From the NCBI GenBank assembly GCA_003232595.1, contig QIIJ01000450.1:1-10672 (forward strand): DNA of 10,672 nucleotides, in the 5' to 3' direction. Numbering within the stretch: position 1 is the first letter of the stretch; each line of letters starts with the position of its first letter. Positions 1-6,901 of the stretch are shown piece by piece. The stretch comes from Aurantimonadaceae bacterium (lineage in GTDB: Bacteria > Pseudomonadota > Alphaproteobacteria > Rhizobiales > Rhizobiaceae). Position numbers and translations under genes: made by a program. The notes beneath the pieces were generated by a model. That model saw only the letters and a list, made by a program, of their open reading frames with translations, searched no databases and had not been told where the DNA came from.

Positions 1-1049
1 AAAATGAATGTGATCATTGAGCCGACAGCCAGGGTGGAAAATCCGGTCAGTGCCTGACCAATGGTGCAGCCCAGAGCCACAACGCCGCCCACGCCCATCA
101 TGGCGCCACCAAACATATTGCGCACAGTGTCTGTGGTATTGGCGAATGTCGTCAGTGACAATCGCCCGCGCGACAGGGCCCCGAGGAAACCGCCCAGCAG
201 AGCACCACCAACGGTAGCAACGCCAAATCCTGGAGTGGCGATTGCTGTAAATCGCATCAGGTATTCCAAACCGTCACCGGAAGGCCGCACGAAGGTCAAA
301 GAGGCCACCTGCGTCGCCTCATCTGCAAACTCATCAAAGGCTAATCCAGTCAGGAACCAGCCTGCAACAACACAAAGACCAATGCCGAAACCGGCGACAA
401 GATGGGCTGGAGACTGACGGAATTCTCGGTCTTTGAAGCAATAAATCAGCAAGGCTGCCGCCAGCGCTGCCATGATATAGATGTTCAATACAGAAGCCTC
501 AATGCCCGTGAATATCGATATTATCGATCCTGCACTTTGGGAATCCACCTCATAGGCCGTCAGATCAATCATGGTTGGGGCAAATGCTGCAACCCGCACA
601 GGCCCAAGGATGCCGCCAATTGTCATGTATGCAAATATTCCAACGATGAGCAGAACTACGACCGCTCTCAAATCACCACTGCCTGCCCGCACCAGATTGC
701 GGCTGGCACAGCCACCGGCGAATACCATACCAAAGCCAAACATTGCTCCGCCGACGATATTGGCCAGCCAGTTTAAATTGGGAGTTAGATACATCACAGA
801 CGTTGCATTGACTTCGATAATGCCGGAACTTTGAAAATAAAATACGCCAAGAATTGCAACTGCCGCTGCCAGAAGCCATGATCGAAAACGGCGGTAGTCT
901 TTAAAAGAGACGATGTCCGAAATCGATCCCATGGTGCAAAAATTTGTGACATAAACGATGTACCCAAAAACCATGCCGATTATCAGGCCGCCAAACCCTA
1001 TATAAAATCCAGGTGATTCGACCACCATTTCCCGAAGACCATCAATCAT
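1..1049 (-). CDS. YeeE/YedE (TsuA-type) sulfur-compound transporter, C-terminus cut by window edge
   Basis: This is an inner-membrane protein of the YeeE/YedE family, whose studied members import thiosulfate and hand sulfur on through membrane-embedded cysteines. The ATG at 1049 is preceded by GGGAGAG about 5 bases upstream, and the frame is open to base 1, giving 349 complete codons. The protein is almost wholly hydrophobic, with about nine membrane segments. Three cysteines sit in family motifs: NFCTMG (C38), GGCASRN (C114) and GCTIGQ (C328). A further cysteine, C226, lies in a membrane segment. Only some 20-30 residues are probably missing. The gene is divergent from the DsrE2 and TusA genes, which fits a shared sulfur role. 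The motifs identify the family clearly. Thiosulfate as substrate is inferred, and another reduced sulfur or selenium compound is possible. Confidence 0.9.
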   Translation of the reverse strand, partial: MIDGLREMVVESPGFYIGFGGLIIGMVFGYIVYVTNFCTMGSISDIVSFKDYRRFRSWLLAAAVAILGVFYFQSSGIIEVNATSVMYLTPNLNWLANIVGGAMFGFGMVFAGGCASRNLVRAGSGDLRAVVVLLIVGIFAYMTIGGILGPVRVAAFAPTMIDLTAYEVDSQSAGSIISIFTGIEASVLNIYIMAALAAALLIYCFKDREFRQSPAHLVAGFGIGLCVVAGWFLTGLAFDEFADEATQVASLTFVRPSGDGLEYLMRFTAIATPGFGVATVGGALLGGFLGALSRGRLSLTTFANTTDTVRNMFGGAMMGVGGVVALGCTIGQALTGFSTLAVGSMITFI

Positions 1050-1082
1050 CCCACTCTCCCGTTAATTTTGTGAACTTACTGT

Positions 1083-1313
1083 CTAAACGCAGTTGAACTG
1101 GTGCGGCTGCCCTTTCAATCGATGTAATTTGAAGAAACGACCGTTTTTTGATTCTGGTAATTTAACCAGCTTGAAGACAATGCCCACTATACATGCGAAT
1201 ATTGATATGTGCAATAATTACGGCCCCGATCACCGGCCCGATACAGCCAAATATTGTCGTGATCACGCAAATTTGTCCCCATACAAATTGTCCGGTTCGT
1301 TAGTATTATCCAT
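1083..1313 (-). pseudogene. Possible remnant of a small membrane protein, broken by frame changes
   Basis: On the minus strand, an ATG at 1313 (weak AAGAG upstream) opens MDNTNEPDNLYGDKFA and stops at 1263. A second frame, open from about 1299 to 1162, carries a strongly hydrophobic stretch, TTIFGCIGPVIGAVIIAHI. A third frame, open from 1217 to the TAG at 1085-1083, continues with a hydrophobic then basic tail (IVGIVFKLV, later GRFFKLHRLKGQ). Joined, they would make a protein of about 75 residues with one or two membrane segments, ending 33 bases before the transporter start. This may be a decayed gene of the transporter operon. It may equally be chance open frames in intergenic DNA. I do not recognise a family. 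Confidence 0.2.
1270..1289. promoter_or_regulatory. Perfect inverted repeat, candidate operator
   Basis: AATTTGT and ACAAATT form perfect 7-bp arms with a 6-base spacer. The repeat lies between the divergent sulfur genes, about 220 bases from the transporter start and 115 bases from the DsrE2 start. The size and symmetry would suit a dimeric regulator. No regulator gene is present in the window, so its function is inferred from position only. Confidence 0.3.
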
Positions 1314-1404
1314 CGCTCTTGACCTTGGCCGGTAAATAGTATTCACTTATTCTAATATATCTCTTAGTCCGACAAAACGGATTCTCATTGCAAGGATCGA
1401 AACC

Positions 1405-1905
1405 ATGAGCGAAGCCAAAAAGGAAAACGCCAAGAGCATGTCCATCATCGTAACGAAGGGCACATTGGACTGGGCGTATCCTCCTTTTATCCTCGGCACC
1501 ACAGCTGCTGCGATGGATATAAAGGTTACCATGTTTTTTACCTTCTACGGGCTTCCACTGCTGTTGAACAAACTTGATCTTAAACTGTCATCACTTGGCA
1601 ATCCGGCTATGAAAATGCCGATGATGGGTATGCACATGAGCATGCCGAATATTGTCGCTGCAATCCCGGGTGTTGATGCGGCCGCATCCAAAATGATGAA
1701 GAACATGATGAACAATAAAGGCATCGCTTCCATTGAAGAGCTGCGGGAGGCATCGGTTGATCTGGAAATTGATATGATCGCCTGCCAGATGACAATGGAT
1801 CTGTTTGAATATGACCGGAAAGACATGATCGACGGCATTGAGCTTGGCGGCGCAGCGACCTATATGGAAGTTGCCAGCAAATCCGATATCAATCTGTTTA
1901 TCTGA
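1405..1905 (+). CDS. DsrE2-type (DsrE/DsrF/DrsH-like) sulfur carrier protein
   Basis: This 166-residue protein belongs to the DsrE/DsrF/DrsH-like superfamily and resembles DsrE2. Family members accept and pass persulfide sulfur in relays with TusA and rhodaneses. The only cysteine is C127, in the stretch MIACQMTMDLF, which matches the conserved active-site region. The N-terminal SMSIIVTKGTLDWAYPP begins the Rossmann-like fold, followed by a hydrophobic helix (TMFFTFYGLPLLL). Residues 69-102 are very methionine-rich, which I recall as usual for DsrE2 rather than special here. AAGGA lies about 8 bases before the ATG. The TusA gene follows after 117 bases on the same strand. The family call is firm. 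The exact partner and direction of sulfur flow are inferred from context. Confidence 0.9.
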   Translation: MSEAKKENAKSMSIIVTKGTLDWAYPPFILGTTAAAMDIKVTMFFTFYGLPLLLNKLDLKLSSLGNPAMKMPMMGMHMSMPNIVAAIPGVDAAASKMMKNMMNNKGIASIEELREASVDLEIDMIACQMTMDLFEYDRKDMIDGIELGGAATYMEVASKSDINLFI

Positions 1906-2022
1906 GCAACTCGAAACAGCGCGACCTCCTTTGGACTGCGAAAATTGACCAAGAGTCTCAAGGCGCGGTTTTTAATTGATACTCGCCTAGCAAACTATCC
2001 CTAACCAACCAAAGAGGAAAAT

Positions 2023-2250
2023 ATGGCCGACCAAGTTCTTGACGCTAAAGGGCTTAACTGCCCGTTGCCGATTTTGAAGGCAAAAAAGACCATTAAATCG
2101 ATGGCATCCGGCGAAACCCTTTCAATCGAATCGACTGACCCGGGTTCTGTTGCCGACTTTGAGGCATTTTGCCGCCAGACCGGAAACGAGCTGATCAGTT
2201 CCTCTTCCGAAGGCGATGTCTACAAATTCGCTATCAGGGTAACCACTTAG
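2023..2250 (+). CDS. TusA/SirA-family sulfurtransferase
   Basis: This is a small cytoplasmic sulfur carrier of 75 residues, the normal TusA length. The family mark is the CPxP motif, seen here as LNCPLPILKAKK, with the persulfide-bearing cysteine at C13. The rest follows the TusA two-layer fold: the SIESTDPGSVADF strand-helix, the FCRQTGNEL helix and a final strand ending in the C-terminus. AGAGGA at 2013-2018 precedes the ATG at proper distance. In well-known systems TusA passes sulfur to tRNA thiolation, molybdenum-cofactor synthesis or sulfur oxidation. Being next to DsrE2 and a TsuA-type transporter, this copy more likely belongs to a dedicated sulfur uptake or oxidation relay than to tRNA thiolation. 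That assignment is inferred. Confidence 0.95.
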   Translation: MADQVLDAKGLNCPLPILKAKKTIKSMASGETLSIESTDPGSVADFEAFCRQTGNELISSSSEGDVYKFAIRVTT

Positions 2251-2314
2251 CACGCTAAACAGCAAACTTTCAGATTGAAAGATGCGGCTGATTTTGTACC
2301 TTTGCTCCCATCTT

Positions 2315-2328
2315 GTTCAATTTTGAAC
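2315..2328. repeat. Perfect palindrome just upstream of the 2343 gene
   Basis: GTTCAA and TTGAAC are perfect 6-bp arms separated by TT. The element ends two bases before the GGAGAG ribosome binding site of the hydrolase-like gene. It could be an operator or a small leader hairpin. It could also be chance in AT-rich DNA. Confidence 0.3.
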
Positions 2329-2342
2329 CAGGAGAGTGATAA

Positions 2343-3302
2343 ATGTACAAATCGGTCGTGTCTTTGTTTACGGTGCCAGCCCTGTTTCTTGGACTGACTC
2401 TGAATGCAAACTCCCAGAATATAACCCCAAACTCAACAGACCCGTCAGACACCGCCGTTGGACGATTGTTGAATGCGCCAGTCAATACTCTGCCTGCGAA
2501 AGATAAGTTCTGGTGGGATTCGGACTGGTATGATGACGGCAAACTCCAGGTGCCAACAAACTACGATGTGGTCGAACGCGAAACCTCCTATATCAACGAA
2601 GATGATGATACTGAAGTTCCGGCAATCATCTATCGACCCGAGGGTGAGGGGAAGTTTCCCGGCATATTGTTTCAACATGGTCGACGCGGGCTGGATGAAC
2701 CAGTAAAGCGGCTGGCCAGACGCATGGCGGCGCGCGGATTTATTGTTCTTGCGCCGGACGTTTATTCGGCCCGTTTTATAGACAGATTTCCTCTCGAACA
2801 TCTGGATGAAACCGAGGGCGACGTTAACGCCGGTGTTGATTTTTTACTTAATCTACCTGATGTATCCACTTCAAAAATATGTCTTTATTCTCATACAAGA
2901 GGAGGGTATTACACGCTAAAAGTGGCAGTGAAGTATAAACGGCAGGAAAATGACGTTGCCTGTTATGTGTCCTTTTATCCCCATTGGCAAAACCCCAATG
3001 CCACCGAACCGGAACAGGTATACCGTTATGCGTCAGATGTTGACCAACTCGCCCTGCCAACATTGATTTTCATGGGTGAATATGAGCAATACCAGCGGCG
3101 GCGGTCCATGGAGACCGGGGTTAAATTCATGAAGGATGCTGGCAAGGATGTACGGTTGATCATCTATCCCGGTGTCGGGCGTGGCTTTGACTTCCGCACG
3201 CCCAATGTGCGTACATTTGCAGACGATCTGGCAACGAAGGATTCTATTTTAAGAACTGCAGCGTTTTTTCGCAGGCATCTGGCGGATTGGGGGAAAAAGT
3301 AG
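2343..3302 (+). CDS. Exported dienelactone-hydrolase-like protein with a substituted catalytic triad
   Basis: This 319-residue protein has a signal peptide (basic start, hydrophobic core, probable cleavage ANS|Q after residue 24), so it is probably periplasmic. The body is an alpha/beta-hydrolase of dienelactone-hydrolase type: PAIIYRPEGEGKFPGILFQHG (93-113), the helix RLARRMAARGF, then VLAPDVYSARF. The nucleophile elbow, normally GxCxGG or GxSxGG, reads SHTRGG, putting T185 where Cys or Ser belongs. The acid loop reads MGEYEQY, with Glu rather than Asp. The histidine loop, normally GxGHGF, reads GVGRGFDF, putting R280 in place of His. The fold motifs are otherwise well kept, so this is not simple decay. 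It may be a binding protein or use different chemistry. GGAGAG precedes the ATG. It lies 92 bases after the TusA gene and may be its own unit. Substrate unknown. Confidence 0.85.
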   Translation: MYKSVVSLFTVPALFLGLTLNANSQNITPNSTDPSDTAVGRLLNAPVNTLPAKDKFWWDSDWYDDGKLQVPTNYDVVERETSYINEDDDTEVPAIIYRPEGEGKFPGILFQHGRRGLDEPVKRLARRMAARGFIVLAPDVYSARFIDRFPLEHLDETEGDVNAGVDFLLNLPDVSTSKICLYSHTRGGYYTLKVAVKYKRQENDVACYVSFYPHWQNPNATEPEQVYRYASDVDQLALPTLIFMGEYEQYQRRRSMETGVKFMKDAGKDVRLIIYPGVGRGFDFRTPNVRTFADDLATKDSILRTAAFFRRHLADWGKK

Positions 3303-3353
3303 CGGCGGGGTAAAATTCCGTCGGCAACAGTTTGCGTAACGATATTTTATCAC

Positions 3354-4550
3354 CTACTTACTCATTTTCTCCCACTCCCCCAGCCGCTCCATTGCCCGTT
3401 CGATATCACTCTGTGTTCCTGCAAACGAAAACCTCATATAATTCGGACCACGTTTTGGGTCGAAATCCAACCCCGGTGTCGCGGCAACACCGGTTTCTTC
3501 GAGCATTTTTTTGGCGAACTCCATGGAGTCAGACGCCAGATTTTCGACACTGGCGTAAGCATAAAATGCGCCATCGATCGGCAGCGGATCGGCAAAGCCC
3601 AGCTTTGGCAGGGCATCAAGCATAATGGCCCTGTTGGTTTTGTATCCATCTTTTACCTGTTCAAGTTGCTGGCGCGCCTCAAAGGCGGCTGTGGCTGCAA
3701 TTTGTGATAATTCCGGCGGTGAAATATAGAGGCTTTGGGCAATACGTTCGACAGGGCGCACAAGATCTCGCGGTAATATCATCCAGCCGATGCGCCAGCC
3801 GGTCATGCAATAAAATTTGGAAAACGAATTGATGATGATGAGATTATCGCTGAACCGCAATGCGGTTTCCTCCCTGATGCCGGTTGCATCGCCATAGGTG
3901 AGGCCGTGGTAGATTTCATCGGAAATCATCCACAGACCGAGTTCTTCGCAAACATCAACAATTTCCTTGATAGCGGTAGCGTCCATCATTGTGCCACTTG
4001 GATTAGCGGGGCTGGCAATCAATACACCCCTTAATGGTGCTTCAGCGTGGGCAGCCCGTATCTGGTCAGCTGTCAACGCCCACCGGGTGCTTTGATCAGT
4101 TTCGATTTCAACCGGCAATAAACCAAGCGCTCGCAATATATTACGATAGGCCGGGTAACCAGGAGTTGCTATCGCGACCCGGTCGCCGACGTCAAACAGG
4201 GCAAGAAATGCAAGGTTAAACCCGGCCGAGGAACCCGTGGTTGCAAAAACCCTGCCACTGTCGATGGATACGCCATAATGGGTCTGATAATGCAGGGCAA
4301 TGCGCTCACGAAAACTGCCTGTTCCCGCGGCATCAGTATAGCCGAGCTTACCTTTCTCAACCGCTATTCCGGCTGCAGCAAGAACCGCATCTGGAGCCGG
4401 TACGCCTGGTTCGCCAACGCAAAGGGAGATGACATCCCTACCCTGTGCAATCATGCGATTGGCCATTGCCAGAACATCCATGGCGTGGAACGGTTCAACC
4501 CGACTGCGCTCAGATGCGGAAGGTCGCCGAATTTTGGAATTTTCTGACAT
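3354..4550 (-). CDS. Class I/II pyridoxal-phosphate-dependent aminotransferase
   Basis: This 398-residue protein is a full-length fold-type I aminotransferase of the aspartate aminotransferase group. Visible marks are the substrate loop SLCVGEPG (42-49), YTDAAGTGSFRERIA, the PANPSGT loop with N183, DEIY with cofactor-binding D211 and Y214, the Schiff-base lysine K245 in NSFSKFYCMTGWRIGW, and the carboxylate-binding R373 in YMRFSF. The ATG at 4550 has AAGG about 7 bases upstream. The gene converges with the hydrolase-like gene (51-bp gap) and is divergent from the M48 protease gene. I recall the same neighbour order in many Hyphomicrobiales genomes, where it is annotated as an aspartate/tyrosine/aromatic-type aminotransferase. 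The amino-acid substrate cannot be fixed from the sequence alone. Confidence 0.93.
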   Translation of the reverse strand: MSENSKIRRPSASERSRVEPFHAMDVLAMANRMIAQGRDVISLCVGEPGVPAPDAVLAAAGIAVEKGKLGYTDAAGTGSFRERIALHYQTHYGVSIDSGRVFATTGSSAGFNLAFLALFDVGDRVAIATPGYPAYRNILRALGLLPVEIETDQSTRWALTADQIRAAHAEAPLRGVLIASPANPSGTMMDATAIKEIVDVCEELGLWMISDEIYHGLTYGDATGIREETALRFSDNLIIINSFSKFYCMTGWRIGWMILPRDLVRPVERIAQSLYISPPELSQIAATAAFEARQQLEQVKDGYKTNRAIMLDALPKLGFADPLPIDGAFYAYASVENLASDSMEFAKKMLEETGVAATPGLDFDPKRGPNYMRFSFAGTQSDIERAMERLGEWEKMSK

Positions 4551-4673
4551 TATATAACCTTATTGGTCGATATTATTGCAGCAGTTGATCTGCAGGGGTG
4601 CGACGGTTATGAGGTAGGGTCAAGTCCTTTCACCTGGTTCATGTGTATCATCTGACTATCGGGAATTTGTCAA
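4551..4673. promoter_or_regulatory. Divergent promoter region, aminotransferase / M48 protease
   Basis: These 123 bases separate two divergent genes and must hold the leftward start signals and probably the rightward ones. No strong -35/-10 pair stands out. For the M48 gene, a GGGA at 4661-4664 lies 9 bases before the TTG start at 4674. Confidence 0.4.
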
Positions 4674-6044
4674 TTGAAGAACAAAATTCACAGCCTTTTA
4701 CTTTCAATATTGTTGATGGTGGCCTGGACGCTGCAGCCGCTTGGCGATGCCTATGCACAAGGGCGTGGTAAAATCTCGTTGATCAGAGATGCCGAAATTG
4801 AGGCCTTGTTGCGGCAATACGCTGCTCCGATTTACAAGGCGGCAGGGCTGCGGCGCGGCGCGCTTGATATCCTGATTGTCAACGACCAGCAATTCAATGC
4901 CTTTGTTTCAGGGCGAACCCTTTTCATTAATACAGGCGCATTACTGGAAGCAGAGACACCCAATGAAATCATCGGTGTTATCGCCCATGAAGTTGGTCAT
5001 ATCAAAGGCGGTCACCAGCAACGTCTGGAAGACCAGTTGCGAAGCGCCAAGGTAATTGCCGGTTTTGCCACTTTGCTTGGTGCCGGGGTAATTGCGGCAG
5101 GGGCAATAAGCGGAAACCGGCAGGTTTCAGGTGCCGGTTCCGGCATAATTCTGGGCGGGCCGAGTATTGCCGTCAGGGGCCTTTTGTCATACCAGCGCGG
5201 TGAAGAATCTGCTGCAGACCGGGCGGCGCTGAAATACCTCAGCAAATCCGGCCAGTCAGCCCGCGGACTGCTTACAACCTTTTCCCGGTTTGCAGAGAGC
5301 CTGAGCCTTCAGGGCGGGCGGATAAACCCCTATATGCAAAGCCATCCTATGCCGCGTGACCGCATTGAAGCACTGAAAGTTGCTGTCAGAAAAAGCAAAT
5401 TTGCGGACCGGAAGGACAAACCTTCCCTGCAAGTGCGCCATGACCTGGCACGAGCAAAAATTGCCGCCTATCTTGGCGGGCGGCGCTATTTGAATAGTCT
5501 TATTCGCGACAAGAATTTCAGCCCGCTGGCAAAAAGGTATGGCGAAGCAATCGGATTGCATCTGTTCGGTTCGCCCCGCGCTGCCATTCCGAAAATCAAT
5601 GCTTTGATCAAGTCGCGCCCTCGCAATGCTTATTTTTGGGAAATGAAGGGCGAAATACTGCTGCGTTCGGGAAAACCGGCAGCCGCAGTCAAGCCTTTTC
5701 AAAGGGCAGTTAAACTTGATGGCGGGCGAAGCGGGTTTTTACGTGTCCAACTGGGCCACGCCCTATTACGGAGCAAGGGCAAAAATAATGTCAAGGCAGC
5801 AATTGTTCAATTGCGCCAGGGCCTTGCAAAAGACCCCTCCCTGATCGTCGGGCACCGTTATTTGGCACAGGCCTACCAAAAATCCGGCAATACTCCGCTG
5901 GCACTTCTTGCCAGTGCAGAAGAAAAGTTCTGGTCTGGAAACATTAAAAATGCGAAGAACTTTGCAAATCGTGCTCAACAAAAATTGAAGCGCGGATCGC
6001 CGGGATGGCTTCGCGCGCAGGACATTATCACTTTTAAAAAGTAA
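4674..6044 (+). CDS. Exported M48-family zinc metalloprotease with TPR-like C-terminus (BepA-like)
   Basis: This 456-residue periplasmic protease resembles BepA (YfgC), which degrades or helps fold stalled outer-membrane proteins. A signal peptide runs to about A28 (DAYA|Q). The catalytic motif is HEVGH at 105-109 (zinc ligands H105 and H109, catalytic E106). The third ligand is E178 in EESAADR. A glycine/alanine-rich hydrophobic segment (about 128-170) lies between them, followed by SHPMPRDRIEAL. The C-terminal half holds TPR-like helices, clearest at AYFWEMKGEILLRSGKPAAA and GHRYLAQAYQKSGNTPLALL. The start is TTG: no in-frame ATG lies between the upstream stop (4653) and 4674, and the first internal ATG (residue 15) would destroy the signal peptide. 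The DsbA-like gene follows 71 bases later. Confidence 0.92.
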   Translation: MKNKIHSLLLSILLMVAWTLQPLGDAYAQGRGKISLIRDAEIEALLRQYAAPIYKAAGLRRGALDILIVNDQQFNAFVSGRTLFINTGALLEAETPNEIIGVIAHEVGHIKGGHQQRLEDQLRSAKVIAGFATLLGAGVIAAGAISGNRQVSGAGSGIILGGPSIAVRGLLSYQRGEESAADRAALKYLSKSGQSARGLLTTFSRFAESLSLQGGRINPYMQSHPMPRDRIEALKVAVRKSKFADRKDKPSLQVRHDLARAKIAAYLGGRRYLNSLIRDKNFSPLAKRYGEAIGLHLFGSPRAAIPKINALIKSRPRNAYFWEMKGEILLRSGKPAAAVKPFQRAVKLDGGRSGFLRVQLGHALLRSKGKNNVKAAIVQLRQGLAKDPSLIVGHRYLAQAYQKSGNTPLALLASAEEKFWSGNIKNAKNFANRAQQKLKRGSPGWLRAQDIITFKK

Positions 6045-6079
6045 AACTTGCTGATAAAAGATAATCCTGCTGTTTCGGT

Positions 6080-6093
6080 GGATCAAGTGATCC
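6080..6093. repeat. Perfect palindrome upstream of the DsbA-like gene
   Basis: GGATCA and TGATCC are perfect 6-bp arms around AG. It ends 12 bases before the GGAG ribosome binding site. It could be an operator, a leader hairpin or chance. It lacks a T-run, so it is not a convincing terminator for the M48 gene. Confidence 0.25.
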
Positions 6094-6115
6094 CTAATTG
6101 TATCTGGAGACTCCT

Positions 6116-6901
6116 ATGAAATTCATTTTTCTTGGCAAACGTTTCGCAGCAATTCTGCTGGCGGGTGTTTTGCTGACAATGGCTGGTCTCAGCACGCTAT
6201 CTCAGGCGCAAACGATCAGCCCTGCTCAAAAAGCAGAGTTCGAGGCACTGATCCGCACCTATATTCTGGAAAATCCGGAAATTCTGGCCGAAGCGCAGGA
6301 AGCCTTGCAACGCAAACAGGAGCTGGCGCTAAAGGTTCGTATGAAGCGAACTTTGGAGGAGCGTGCTGATTTGATATTTGCCTCCAAAAATCAGTCTCAA
6401 ATCGGCAATCCAAATGGCGATGTGACGGTTGTCGAGTTTTTCGATTATAACTGCCCGTTCTGCAAACGCGCCATGGCAGATATGGACCGGCTGCTTGAGG
6501 GTGATCCCAAATTGAAGTTTGTTCTTAAAGAACTGCCAATTCTGAGCGAAGCTTCTGTCGAAGCCCACCGGGTTTCCGTTGCCGTAGGGCGTTTGGTGCC
6601 AGATAGGTATTCCGAATTTCACCGCAAACTTATGGGCGGCAACGGCCAGAAGGATGGCCGTCGCGCACTCAAAATTGTCGAGGATATGGGACTGGATCTT
6701 GATAAAATATTCGAGATGTCCAAGCAGGAGGACGTCAATGATGTGTTTCGGGAAGTAAACGGTCTCGCAACCAGCCTTGGCATGAACGGCACACCGTCAT
6801 ATGTGATTGGCGATGAGGTGATTTTTGGGGCACTTGGCTACAATGTTTTGAAGAAAAAGATCGACAACTACCGCAAATGCGGCAGTACCGTTTGCTCTTA
6901 A
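6116..6901 (+). CDS. DsbA-family (ScsC-like) periplasmic thiol oxidoreductase
   Basis: This 261-residue protein has a signal peptide ending near A31 (SQA|Q). Residues 35-85 form a charged helical stretch (ISPAQKAEFEALIRTYILEN) matching the N-terminal helix domain seen in ScsC-type proteins, where it supports oligomer formation. The thioredoxin domain starts at GNPNGDVTVVEFFDY and carries the active site CPFC (C113, C116). The cis-proline is P227 in NGTPSYVIG. A second cysteine pair, C255 and C260, lies in the last seven residues. The ATG at 6116 was chosen because GGAG lies 7 bases upstream; a TTG at 6098 in the same frame has no such signal. It likely makes or reshuffles disulfides in exported proteins, alongside the M48 protease just upstream. 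Whether it acts as oxidase or isomerase is not determined. Confidence 0.92.
   Translation: MKFIFLGKRFAAILLAGVLLTMAGLSTLSQAQTISPAQKAEFEALIRTYILENPEILAEAQEALQRKQELALKVRMKRTLEERADLIFASKNQSQIGNPNGDVTVVEFFDYNCPFCKRAMADMDRLLEGDPKLKFVLKELPILSEASVEAHRVSVAVGRLVPDRYSEFHRKLMGGNGQKDGRRALKIVEDMGLDLDKIFEMSKQEDVNDVFREVNGLATSLGMNGTPSYVIGDEVIFGALGYNVLKKKIDNYRKCGSTVCS

Larger units (their letters stand above)
1050..1404. other. Divergent intergenic region between transporter and DsrE2 genes
   Basis: No intact gene is convincing in these 355 bases. The stretch should hold the start signals of both flanking genes. It contains a perfect 7-bp inverted repeat (1270-1289) and minus-strand broken reading frames (1083-1313). 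A weak promoter-like pair for the rightward genes is TTGGCC at 1325-1330 and TATTCT at 1348-1353, 17 bases apart and each matching 4 of 6 consensus bases. An 80-codon plus-strand frame at 1093-1335 has no ribosome binding site or recognisable motif and was not accepted as a gene. Confidence 0.6.

Noticed and set aside
1093..1335. 80-codon plus-strand open frame in the divergent intergenic region
   Set aside because: No ribosome binding site, no recognisable motif, odd composition, and it spans the inverted repeat and probable promoter area. Chance opening is more likely.
1609..1710. Methionine-rich segment of the DsrE2 protein as a possible novel metal-binding domain
   Set aside because: As I recall, DsrE2-type proteins generally have a Met-rich loop here, so it is a family property.
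1347..1838. Minus-strand open frames with hydrophobic sequence (1347-1532 and 1545-1838)
   Set aside because: The second lies wholly antisense to the DsrE2 gene and the first lies mostly antisense to it, running only a short way into the upstream gap. The hydrophobic look comes from the complement of its many Met, Asp and Asn codons.
1945..1976. TTGACC and TTTAAT as a promoter for the TusA gene
   Set aside because: The 20-base spacing is outside the usual 16-18 range, and the TusA gene could be read from the DsrE2 promoter.
3303..3323. Hairpin CGGCGG / CCGTCG between the convergent genes, considered as a terminator
   Set aside because: The stem needs a G-U pair, the loop is 9 bases, and no T-run follows in either direction.
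5256..5702. 148-codon minus-strand open frame opposite the M48 protease gene
   Set aside because: It is antisense to a clearly coding region, with no start signal or family resemblance.
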